Below, in pieces: positions 7,688 to 14,273 of a stretch of DNA of 14,273 nucleotides (its first letter is position 1; every line of letters starts with the position of its first letter). This DNA is from Euperipatoides rowelli. Lineage: Eukaryota; Onychophora; Udeonychophora; Euonychophora; Peripatopsidae. The position numbers were made by a program, and so were the translations under genes. The notes under the pieces were generated by a model. That model was not told where the DNA came from, did not search any database, and saw only the letters and a program-made list of their open reading frames with translations. Location of the stretch: the NCBI GenBank assembly GCA_003024985.2, contig PXIH01S0025687.1, one strand, 5' to 3'.

Positions 7688-7710
7688 GGGGGGGGGGGGG
7701 GGGGGGGGGG
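7688..7710 (+). repeat. Uninterrupted run of 23 G
   Basis: This is a single-base tract, followed by ATTGGGTGGATGG. Such runs are prone to length error in sequencing, and a shorter G run occurs at about 13876-13886. Confidence 0.9.
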
Positions 7711-7980
7711 ATTGGGTGGATGGACTAATGAAATTTTTTACTAAAGTAAAATATCCTAACTGGAAATAATTAAATAAGAGTTAGAGTATATTAACATAGG
7801 ATTATTAAATTAACGTCGGTACTTTTTTCTAGCCAGATTTATCGTAGCTAAATTTTGGAAAACATTCTCATCTTTAATCATTATAAAATGATTCAAACCC
7901 AAATATTGGGCAAATATCATTAGTAAATTTTTAGTTCATTTTTGTTATAAATTTTATAATTTAATAAAGCTAAATGTATT

Positions 7981-8014
7981 TAATAATAATAATAAAATAA
8001 TAATAATAATAATT
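7981..8014. repeat. ATA/TAA microsatellite
   Basis: Tandem TAA units with one interruption (AATAAAATAATAA). Confidence 0.85.
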
Positions 8015-8040
8015 ATGACACATGAAATTAACTTCCAGAT

Positions 8041-8155
8041 TATACAGGGGGATATGATGTGGAGATGGGGTTGAGGGAGTGGTAGAACAGGAGGAGGTGA
8101 TAGAACAAGAGTGGATGGTAAGACATGAGGGGGTGGTAGGATGTGAGTGAGGGTT
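8041..8155 (+). repeat. G-rich degenerate tandem repeat, about 18 bp
   Basis: GGTAGAACA-like words recur at about 8081, 8098, 8117 and 8135, each followed by a GAG-rich spacer, for a period near 18 bp. The strand bias (G and A on plus) is strong across the block. It lies about 130 bp beyond the stop codon of the minus-strand coding remnant. Confidence 0.5.
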
Positions 8156-8281
8156 GGATTTAAAAATTAATAAAAAGGGGCATTTGGCCGATTAGGGTTG
8201 AAAACTACTAGTATATAGTATATAAAGATAACAGCCTATATTTGTAAATTTAAATATTTCCAATAGCATCTTTTTTAGTTA

Positions 8282-8461
8282 TTAAACATAAAGTTTTTTA
8301 ACTCCTACAACTATTGTCCCTCTTGTAAATACCACATTTCCATCATCAAATCCTTCACCTCTATTAAACGTTAAATATATGTTATCATTAATAGTTTCAT
8401 CTCCCCTGTCTCTAGTTATTATAAAATGTAAAATTCTTAACAGGTACTGTACATACTTGAT
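8282..8461 (-). pseudogene. Protein-like C-terminal segment, unidentified (frame 1)
   Basis: This minus-strand frame is open for 59 codons from 8461 and ends at TAA (8282-8284), with a second TAA directly after. There is no ATG start, so it must continue from another frame or exon. The peptide is clearly protein-like, with charged turns and a beta-type hydrophobic pattern, for example FIITRDRGDETINDN and FDDGNVVFTRGTIVVGV. Codons are balanced, with no simple-sequence bias. Its upstream end overlaps the end of the next segment (8412-8594), consistent with a frameshift or splice near 8451-8461. I recognise no family. It could be a host gene's last exon, a transposon protein or an old viral insertion. 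Confidence 0.45.
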
Positions 8462-8594
8462 TTACATATCTTTTAAGATCGCAAATACTCATTTTTTCCA
8501 AAAGAAAAATCCTATATCTTCCAGTTCCAATCTTGATATTGCAATTTAAACATTTCATTTCTAAATGATGAAGAAAATTTAAATAAATTTCTAA
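8412..8594 (-). pseudogene. Protein-like segment with CLNC motif, unidentified (frame 2)
   Basis: The frame is open from 8594 to a TAG at 8412-8414. An ATG at 8556-8558 would give 48 residues beginning MKCLNCNIKIGTGRYRIF, with a CxxC pair suggesting metal binding. It can also be read as an exon (8457-8560): a TTTAG acceptor with a pyrimidine-rich lead at 8561 and a GTATGT donor at 8451-8456 fit a 104 bp exon ending in phase 0. The downstream protein-like frame starts just there in another phase, which favours a frameshifted continuous gene over clean splicing. A treble-clef or zinc-ribbon N-terminus is speculation. Confidence 0.4.
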
Positions 8595-8637
8595 TTACTT
8601 TTTTATTCAATAAATTATCAATCTGGAAGAAAAATGC
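8515..8637 (-). pseudogene. Overlapping protein-like segment, unidentified (frame 3)
   Basis: The frame is open for 41 codons between TAA (8638-8640) and TAG (8512-8514). Its start, AFFFQIDNLLNKKVIRNLFK, looks like helical protein, while its end overlaps the CLNC frame and is probably out of frame there. Together with the frames on either side it suggests one coding stretch broken by several small indels. A CAG acceptor with a good pyrimidine tract at 8622-8624 is an alternative exon start. Confidence 0.3.
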
Positions 8638-8714
8638 TTATACCTTTTTTTTAAAGATAGTGTCAGACTAGATGTAAAGCCAAAATGGAGATTTCTAAAC
8701 GGCTTATTAATCCA
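8610..8714 (-). pseudogene. Upstream protein-like segment, same remnant
   Basis: This is 35 open codons from TGG at 8712-8714 to TGA at 8607-8609, in the same frame as the CLNC segment. It begins WINKPFRNLHFGFTSSLTL and is rich in Ser, Leu and basic residues. A TAA lies just upstream (8715-8717). Its position and character suit the N-terminal side of the same decayed gene. On its own it would not be convincing. Confidence 0.3.
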
Positions 8715-8746
8715 TTAAATAAGAATTAATTAACTATAATAAATTA

Positions 8747-8854
8747 AAAAAAAAAAACATTTGTCACAATTACATTTGTGCATACAGAATATAGAATACT
8801 ACTACTATGCCATCTGTCACCTAACGATGTAATTAGCTTATCCCATCCAAATGA
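8747..8854 (-). pseudogene. Possible further upstream segment of the remnant
   Basis: 36 codons are open between TAA at 8855-8857 and TAA at 8744-8746, with the peptide start SFGWDKLITSLGDRWHSSSI. It ends in poly-Phe coded by a T run, so the useful part stops near 8759. It may belong with the segments at 8282-8714 or be chance. Confidence 0.2.
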
Positions 8855-8908
8855 TTATTAATCAAATGCAGTATTTATTTCCAAATCAACCTTAGCTAAG
8901 TTAGCTTA

Positions 8909-8928
8909 TACACACATACACACACACA
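8909..8928. repeat. Short CA microsatellite
   Basis: TACACACATACACACACACA is an imperfect dinucleotide tract. Confidence 0.8.
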
Positions 8929-8929
8929 A

Positions 8930-9855
8930 GACAAATTGGCCTAATTTCTAGGTAGTAGAGTGCTTGTAGAACTATTTTTACAAAATCCAACAATCTGACT
9001 CATATAATGGCTTAATTACATCCTCTTTTTTTATTTATTTAACAGGAATCACTCAGAATCATATAAATTAAGAATGAGCCTGCAAAATTAAAGTGCATCC
9101 ATATTTGTTTTAGAATGATAAAAAATGAAAGCAATTTATTTTGCTAAAATGATAGAAAATAGGATGAAAAATGATAATATCTACTGTTTATCAATATAAT
9201 TTACCTTATTAAATTAATAAGGATTTTATCAAAGTGAATCAAATGTATATAATGTTTTCTATTTTTTGATGCCACAAGATAATTAATTTAGGCCTTTTTC
9301 CCCCTATGAATTTGATACCATATAGCCTATTTAAGTCAGATTGGGATATGAATCTGTATCAGTATGAAAAAATCCTGAAATAAAAAGGGGAATGAAATAA
9401 CCCAATGGCAACAATCTGATTCAAGGAAATAAATCTTAGAAGTCAAACTAGAGAATTTTTTAAATAGAAAGAATTAAGAAACTAGAAAAAAAGTTTCAAT
9501 ATTTATTACGATATATTGAGTACTCAATCAAACACTCGTCTGATTAAAATGAGTAGCCTACAGTTAGACAATTTCATATTCAAATATGTAATTCTATTTT
9601 TATAATGAATATTTTTTGATCACAGTCCCTCTTTAAATTAAGATGATTAAAAAATGTAATGCATTCTGGCACAATATTGAATTAATTTTAAAATAACAAT
9701 CAAATTTATAATAAAATAAATCAATTTAATTAAATTAGTTCAATGATTATTTGCAAAACATTGTTATGAGACTGTTTTATTAGCCCAATATGTTCTTAAC
9801 TTCTTATAGTATTTCCCACAATTCAAATTTTAATTTAAACTCCACCCAGTGTTTG
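8930..9855. other. AT-rich stretch, nothing firm
   Basis: A T-rich acceptor-like site ending AACAG near 9044 on the plus strand is followed by only about 15 open codons. No gene, RNA or transposon is supported. Confidence 0.5.
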
Positions 9856-9858
9856 ATA

Positions 9859-10101
9859 ATTGGCTGTTTTTAGAATAATCCATGCTGACTGCTTATTAGT
9901 TGGCCAATTGAAATTGGCTATATATTCATTCAATATTTTTCTTTTGACACTATGGTAATTGTATTTATTTTATATTAAACTTTTTTTAAGAAATCAATTC
10001 TTTTTCAGTTAATGTCAAAAGATAACCTATATTTCATCATATCATTTAATTGCTGAGATTGGCTAATAAGTATTAATTGGTTCATGTACCCCTATGATTG
10101 G
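9859..10101. promoter_or_regulatory. Cluster of CCAAT/ATTGG pentamers
   Basis: ATTGG occurs at 9859, 9913, 10058, 10076 and 10097, and CCAAT at 9904. The pair at 9903-9918 forms the palindrome GCCAATT-GA-AATTGGC. Most are oriented as CCAAT boxes for the minus strand. No TATA-plus-start arrangement or gene was confirmed, so this is a motif observation only. Confidence 0.25.
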
Positions 10102-10218
10102 TCACAAGAATTTGGAAAAAGTTTTCTAGTATCTTAAGCCTAGCACACACTAGGAGAGAAACACTTCAGAGTTTTCATACTTTGGAGTTTTTTTTAATGA
10201 TGCGAAAGTTTTCTTCAG

Positions 10219-10238
10219 AGTATTTTGACACACACTAG
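10219..10238. repeat. Subterminal direct repeat, left copy
   Basis: AGTATTTTGACACACACTAG is identical at 10814-10833. Its ACACACTAG core is also part of both inverted ends, giving four copies in the element. These are plausible transposase or accessory-protein binding sites. Confidence 0.8.
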
Positions 10239-10446
10239 GAGATTTTTTTTTTTTTTTGTAAGTTTTTCTCTTTAAGTGAGCGTACTCCTTTTGTCAAAAT
10301 GGAGAGTGACATTCAATGACTACCACATTAATTGATTTATATATTATTGTATTAAATATATATATGCATGAAAATAAATAGATTTTTTTAATTTCTTAAG
10401 CAGTGGCGTCGTGGCGATTTAGTTTTAAATATCAAAGCTATTTACC

Positions 10447-10640
10447 TGTTGTATTACATACGATACCAATGGTTTCCAGAATTGTTGTTTTTAATAATAA
10501 AAAATAAATAAATAAAGAATGGCTTGTTGTGATTTTCAGTTAAGTGATGCTTGTATAGACAAGGGCAATTTTCTACTTCTTGAATTAATAGTGATATTTC
10601 GTCATTCCAGTTTTTGTTGGCGAAGCGGAGTGGCCGGCAT
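10447..10640 (-). pseudogene. MADF-domain (Myb/SANT-like) protein fragment of the transposon
   Basis: The minus-strand frame encodes NWNDEISLLIQEVENCPCLY followed by KHHLTENHNK. The pattern Trp, then Leu-Ile-x-x-Val, then Pro-x-Leu-Tyr matches the start of MADF domains (DNA-binding relatives of Adf-1). A candidate ATG (10638-10640) sits in a different frame 27 bases before the Trp, so a small indel separates start and domain. The frame then runs into an AT-rich tract, and the rest of the domain is missing or shifted. A donor-like CAG/GTAAAT lies at 10447. In PIF/Harbinger elements such proteins assist the transposase. This copy is a truncated, probably non-functional, first-exon remnant. Confidence 0.55.
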
Positions 10641-10671
10641 TTTTTTTTTTTAGTTAGTAAAGACAAGTCAG

Positions 10672-10712
10672 TGACGTCAAGTGTTCTCAGCTTCTCATCG
10701 TCCGGTGATTGG
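10672..10712 (-). promoter_or_regulatory. CRE octamer and CCAAT box upstream of the MADF fragment
   Basis: TGACGTCA (10672-10679) lies 32 bases upstream of the candidate ATG on the minus strand. CCAAT (complement of 10708-10712) lies a further 28 bases up. The stretch is GC-richer than its surroundings. This arrangement could be the retained promoter of the transposon's accessory gene. Confidence 0.35.
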
Positions 10713-10742
10713 CTGCGAACTTTGACTCCGAGGAGAAATTCT

Positions 10743-10772
10743 TCAAAAAGTAGACCAGAGGTCTACTTTTGA
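10743..10772. repeat. Hairpin inside the Harbinger element
   Basis: AAAAGTAGACC and GGTCTACTTTT pair exactly around an AGA loop (10757-10759), and pairing continues outward with one bulged A. Confidence 0.75.
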
Positions 10773-10813
10773 AAGTGATGAAAGTGTTATCCTCGAAGTA
10801 TGGTTTTCTCTGG

Positions 10814-10833
10814 AGTATTTTGACACACACTAG
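10814..10833. repeat. Subterminal direct repeat, right copy
   Basis: Exact match to 10219-10238 and in the same orientation, not inverted, with weaker similarity extending left (GTTTTCT...GGAGTATT). Confidence 0.8.
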
Positions 10834-10868
10834 AGTTTTTACCTTCGGAGTACAATTCTTTGATGCTT

Positions 10869-10882
10869 CGAGGAGAAATTCT
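10869..10882. repeat. 14-mer CGAGGAGAAATTCT, second copy
   Basis: Identical to 10729-10742. At 10871-10885 it is part of the palindrome AGGAGAA-A-TTCTCCT next to the right terminal repeat. Confidence 0.7.
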
Positions 10883-11136
10883 CCTAGTGTGTGCTAGCCT
10901 TTATGATCAAAATTGTTCTAAAAATTATTTAGATATTATTATTTTTTTTTATGCTAATATATATCTCATAGAGAACACATTATCTCTAAGCTACCATAAA
11001 CAATATATGAGGCATAGAAGTTTAGGTATAGATTAACCAGACTAGAGATAATTTTTGCTATGTTCCACCATCTTGGTCATTTATGACAAAACTACCTCCC
11101 ATGGATAATGATACTTAAATGTCTTAGGGCTTGAAT

Positions 11137-11289
11137 TCAGGTATAAAAAGAAAATATGAGTCTGCAGGAGTTGCCTTTTGCCCACTCCAGCCTCATCACT
11201 ACACTATCATCTAACAAATGCCATCTCATCTTCTCCTTTAATGGAACAGTGGACGCAATAGAAATATTAGAATGAAGTTGGCAGTTAAC
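11137..11289 (-). CDS. Unidentified 50-codon frame without ATG start, possible remnant
   Basis: The minus-strand frame is open from 11289 to TGA at 11137-11139. The central part, including EKMRWHLLDDSVVMRLEWAK, looks protein-like and the base composition is balanced compared with the flanks. The only ATGs are internal. No acceptor or donor clearly bounds it. It lies between the two DNA transposons and could be a piece of an older element. No family is recognised. Confidence 0.2.
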   Translation of the reverse strand, partial: VNCQLHSNISIASTVPLKEKMRWHLLDDSVVMRLEWAKGNSCRLIFSFYT

Positions 11290-11431
11290 TCATCTACACT
11301 AGATGTGGTAGAATATTAATGAGTAAAATTTAATGTAGGCTTATTGGATATAGTAAATTGTTTCTGAATCCATTCTTCTAGTGATGGTAGAATTGTTCCA
11401 ACAATAATTGCAAAAATTATAGCATGTACAG

Positions 11432-12108
11432 TAGGGATGAAATGAATATTCGGTTAGTATTTGGCTTATTGTGCTGGGTTTCATAGTATTCGGTATTCAG
11501 CTGTTTATGATCGGCCGAATATTAGTCATCTCTCTAAATATATTAAATAATTAGGGAAGGGAGTTTTTCCTTAAATAAATGTTAGAAAATAAGGAGGTCC
11601 TGTAGTATTTTAGAAAATCAAATTCCAATAGTTAGCGTAATTTTATGAATGCATCGGAGGGAGGAACACTAGTAATGCATCATATGGGATTCAGGGGAAG
11701 TAAGGCCGGTTATTATTCAGTTNAAAAAAAGAGAAAAATAATCTGTATTAATATATTGTGCCCTGGAATTTACAAATACATTACAAAACTGCCATAGTCT
11801 TTTTTTTTTATCTTCAACTAATTATTTTGAATAGAATAACAATCCATTCACTAATATTATTTTATGAGAACTTCTAAGCAGCAGTGTCACACTTGTTCAT
11901 TCTTGATTGCTTCAAGAACCTGGCCATCTTATTGTATGGGGCGGGGGGAGAGATTTTTCTCTTCCCTATGGCATTGCTTAAAATCTAACATCTTTAAAGG
12001 TTGTCAATAGGTTGTTTCGACTAATAAAATAAATAGGATAGATATTCGGCCATGGTTAATGGCCCGATATTCGATATTCGGCCAAAATGAATATTCATTT
12101 CATCCGTA
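11432..12108. mobile_element. hAT-type non-autonomous transposon with 8 bp TSD
   Basis: The left end TAGGGATGAAATGAATATTC (11432-11451) and the reverse complement of the right end (TACGGATGAAATGAATATTC, 12089-12108) differ at one base of 20. The exact octamer ATGTACAG flanks both ends (11424-11431 and 12109-12116), the duplication size of hAT elements. Near each end are ATATTCGGCC-type words in both orientations (about 11446, 11478, 11513, 12042, 12066 and 12074), likely subterminal binding sites. At 677 bp it is too short for a transposase, and no transposase domain was recognised inside. It contains an N at 11723. Confidence 0.9.
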
Positions 12109-12116
12109 ATGTACAG

Positions 12117-13510
12117 TTTAGTACATTCCTTTGTTATTATACCAAAATTATATAAATCAAATCTAAGTATTCATCATTCTATTGTCAATTATTTTTATTT
12201 AAAAAAAACTTCTTTACATGAATTTCAATTCTGATTGAAAGATTCAAAATAATAGCATTTAAAATAAAATAAAAACCAGCAGATCTCCTTAACATTATAA
12301 CATGTTAAGATATAATGTGTATATATTTTTTTTCAAATCCTTTCTATCCATTATGAATTCATTCTGAAATGTATGAACATGTTATTAAGCAGCAAAACAA
12401 AATATAACCTTAATAATGTGTAATTATTATGATTAGTCGGTTACTCATGTTTGCCTATTACCTCAAAGAGTTAATAATTGCCTTTGGACTTTTTCCAACT
12501 TGTATATAAGAAATTTTTTTTTTTTAACATGTGCGGTGTTTTTGTACTTTTTCGTCTCCCCTCCCCCTCCCTTTCCTTTCTACCCACTCTTTTAATTTTC
12601 AATTCATCATGATATGCTGTATTGTATAATAAAAACTTAAACTCAATGTAAGTATTTCCTAACCTCTTTAAACAAATTACAACATATGAGAAAAACTTCA
12701 CATATCTGATAATAATAATTACGGTAAATGAAAGAATACTTAATTACTAGAAATACTCTACAATAAACTACACATTATTATATTTTAATGAGATGAAATG
12801 AATCGTGTTTTCTTTTTTTTCTTCTCTTATGGTAAAATGATTTGTGTAATAAATATAAAAAAAAAAACTTTTTTTTATTCAAATTACAGTTAGCTGTTCA
12901 TTAAGTGAATAACACAAATCATTTTTAAATAGATTAAAGTGTTATAATCCAAGGCTGTCTTTGCATTCATTTATTCAAAGCAAGTATCATCAGTAGAGAA
13001 AGACAAACTTTAGTTGACACTGATTGTCTCGTATCCATAAATCTCAATAATGAAATAAACACCTCATTATAAACACCTCGCTGAATGATTATCATTTAAA
13101 AGGTAAATTGATCAGAAAAAGGAATAAAAAAATTTCATTCATGCAGAAATTGCCATTCATTAGATGCATCTAGCATGGTCATAATAGATCACAATTACAA
13201 ATAGTCCAGTTTGGATAACAGGAATATTTTCTTCTAATTTAATGGTTTGCTTTTTTTCTAAATCGTTTATTTCTCTTTTCTAAATCTAAAAAAACATTAA
13301 GTTTGATTTAATAGTTATATTAGCAAAGGAATTGAAAGTAATTCTTTTGAATACAAAATATTGTCTAATAGTACTGTATTCACAGTGTCATTTTCATCCA
13401 AGTAGGGTAGGTGAGTTTAGCCTACATTTACATTTATTTAAATATGATTTATGAAGTAAACACAACCTATATCCTATGAAATAAAGTGAAAATTTATCAA
13501 TGCTAAGACG
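12117..13510. other. AT-rich stretch with low-complexity tracts, no gene
   Basis: It includes a pyrimidine-rich tract at about 12553-12590 and a fold-back at 12834-12925. The open minus-strand frame at 12471-12701 is a shadow of the pyrimidine tract (poly Lys/Arg/Glu). A 25-base splice-like segment near 13386-13410 is too short to support. Confidence 0.5.
12834..12925. repeat. Fold-back with 14 bp arms
   Basis: AAAATGATTTGTGT (12834-12847) and ACACAAATCATTTT (12912-12925) are exact reverse complements about 64 bases apart. Between them an A11-C-T8 tract can form an inner stem. Confidence 0.6.
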
Positions 13511-13640
13511 GTACAGACAAGGCTGGATTAAGCCTTTATAGGGCCTTAGGCAAAGCATAAGATTTGGGCCTCTTATAAAATATACAGGTGTCTGGGGGTA
13601 GTACCCCTTCAGTGGGGTCCAGGTGCAGAATCCTGCTGGA
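13511..13640 (+). mobile_element. Degenerate GGGCCTTAGGCAA-type repeat end
   Basis: CAGACAAGGCTGGATTAAGC followed by GGGCCTTAGGCAAAGC resembles the CAGGGCCGGATTAAG...GGGCCCTAGGCA starts of widespread animal DNA transposons, and the later GTGGGGTCCAGG words fit such repeats. This rests on recalled pattern only. The other end is not seen in the window and the copy is decayed. Confidence 0.35.
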
Positions 13641-13732
13641 GTTCCCCTATGAATTTTTTAAAAATTTTATAGTGAGTTTTGTGCATTTTTTATTGTAAAA
13701 TTCCATGAAAATTAGGATTTAGGACCGTTCCC

Positions 13733-13814
13733 TTCTCTGACCTCAGACAATTCAGTTGTGTGCCTAACTTTGGAGAATGAATTTCACACAACTGAATTGT
13801 CTGAGGTCAGAGAA
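13733..13814. repeat. Perfect 30 bp inverted repeat with 22 nt loop
   Basis: Arms 13733-13762 and 13785-13814 are exact reverse complements (start TTCTCTGACCTCAGACAATT), with loop 13763-13784. The right arm runs into a GGAACAC/AACTTTGG segment like the hAT-like end at 1406-1480, and the loop also holds AACTTTGG. Perfect arms in otherwise decayed DNA imply a recent origin or selection for pairing. It could be a hairpin RNA source, a recent inverted duplication or an assembly artefact. Confidence 0.85.
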
Positions 13815-13890
13815 TATTGTGGAACACTTTTGTGAGGAAAAACTTTGGCGGAACACTTAAATATAAAAATAGTGTGGGGGGGGGGGAGTA
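13815..13890 (+). mobile_element. hAT-like GGAACAC fragment and G run
   Basis: GGAACAC at 13821 and 13850 with AACTTTGG between them matches the style of the 1406-1480 fragment. A run of about 11 G follows at 13876-13886. Confidence 0.3.
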
Positions 13891-14036
13891 AAGAGCAATG
13901 TTTAGGCTACTACTAGCATTTTAGCCAAGATTTTGCTAATTTTTGGCTGAGCAGAATAACCAAAATGCTCTTTAAATATTTTTAAATACCTCTATAATAA
14001 TAAAAATTTCAGTATTAAGTGCTAAAATTTGTCTAC

Positions 14037-14062
14037 TATAATTAGCCAAATGGCTAATTATA
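14037..14062. repeat. 26 bp palindrome TATAATTAGCCA-AA-TGGCTAATTATA
   Basis: 12 bp arms are exact reverse complements around two A bases. Further AGCCAA/TTGGCT words in both orientations lie at about 13923, 13943 and 14065, forming a local cluster. Confidence 0.75.
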
Positions 14063-14273
14063 TTTTTGGCTCAATTTAATCACCGAAAAATTCAGTTCTT
14101 TTTTTATCGTCATATTCCATAGCTACTGTATATTAAAGTTAAATATTATTTGTATTTATCACGATGCAATATTCACACTTACATTCCAATATTTATTATT
14201 GACAAGACTAAAAATTATATTTATGTAAATATGTTGTATTATACTCAATTCAATTAAATAGTTAATTTATTTA

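Larger units (their letters stand above)
10137..10900. mobile_element. PIF/Harbinger-type non-autonomous transposon
   Basis: The left end AGCCTAGCACACACTAGGAG (10137-10156) and the reverse complement of the right end (AGGCTAGCACACACTAGGAG) match over 21 bp with one difference. Both ends are flanked by TTA (10134-10136 and 10901-10903), the 3 bp duplication typical of PIF/Harbinger elements. At 764 bp it is too short for a transposase, but it keeps a MADF-like coding piece on the minus strand, and the superfamily is known to carry a Myb/SANT-like second gene. Inside are direct subterminal repeats, a strong hairpin and a duplicated 14-mer. The matching ends suggest fairly recent activity, although the coding piece is broken. 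Confidence 0.85.

Noticed and set aside
10454-10666. Calling the MADF frame an intact 70-codon gene
   Set aside because: Its start is TTG, the candidate ATG is out of frame, and the second half is AT-rich sequence, so a remnant is the better call.
12471-12701. 76-codon minus-strand frame rich in Lys, Arg and Glu
   Set aside because: It is a shadow of a pyrimidine-rich tract on the plus strand and simple AT sequence.
13386-13410. 25-base segment between TTCACAG and GTGAGT on the plus strand
   Set aside because: It is too short to judge, has no pyrimidine tract, and splice-like words are common by chance.
1-14273. tRNA, rRNA genes or CRISPR array
   Set aside because: No cloverleaf with internal promoter boxes, no rRNA-like conserved blocks and no regularly spaced identical repeats were seen. 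The only regular array is the degenerate 53 bp one.

Overview
This window is AT-rich animal (metazoan) DNA, by rough estimate about 70% A+T. It has no prokaryotic gene organisation: no dense ORFs, no ribosome-binding sites and no operons. Splice-site-like signals, two DNA transposons with target-site duplications, an LTR-like segment, microsatellites, homopolymer runs and three isolated N bases (505, 5226, 11723) point to a eukaryotic draft assembly. A MADF-type domain inside a transposon and TATCGATA- and telomere-like motifs fit an invertebrate, perhaps an arthropod. That placement is inference. No intact complete protein-coding gene is visible.

Left part (1-3400). There is an edge-truncated open frame, several hairpins and fold-backs (230-275, 357-460, 1109-1135), a cysteine-rich minus-strand frame (808-948), the end of a hAT-like element (about 1406-1480), a degenerate array of about 53 bp units (1930-2181) with a stray copy at 3093-3146, and a 35 bp palindrome (2370-2404). 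At 3319-3365 on the minus strand there is a good internal-exon candidate of 47 bp, followed by possible introns of 60 or 111 nt. This is the best sign of a host gene.

Middle (3400-8200). This is mostly featureless AT-rich DNA. It contains an LTR-like segment (4304-4734) with a primer-binding-like site just after it, a telomere-like tract joined to a nested palindrome (5507-5590), a G-quadruplex motif (6667-6694), a TATCGATA palindrome cluster (7021-7098), a 23-G run, an ATA microsatellite and a G-rich degenerate tandem repeat (8081-8150).

Most interesting unexplained segment (8282-8854, minus strand). Several protein-like open frames overlap and pass from one frame to another, as in a decayed or spliced coding region of at least 140 codons. 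I do not recognise the family.

Right part (10100-14273). A 764 bp PIF/Harbinger-type element (10137-10900) has 21 bp inverted ends, TTA duplications, repeated subterminal motifs and a MADF coding remnant. A 677 bp hAT-type element (11432-12108) has 20 bp inverted ends and the exact 8 bp duplication ATGTACAG. Near the end are a degenerate repeat (13511-13640), a perfect 30 bp inverted repeat with a 22 nt loop (13733-13814) and a 26 bp palindrome (14037-14062). The two transposons are the firmest calls. Exon and gene-remnant calls need protein searches or RNA data.
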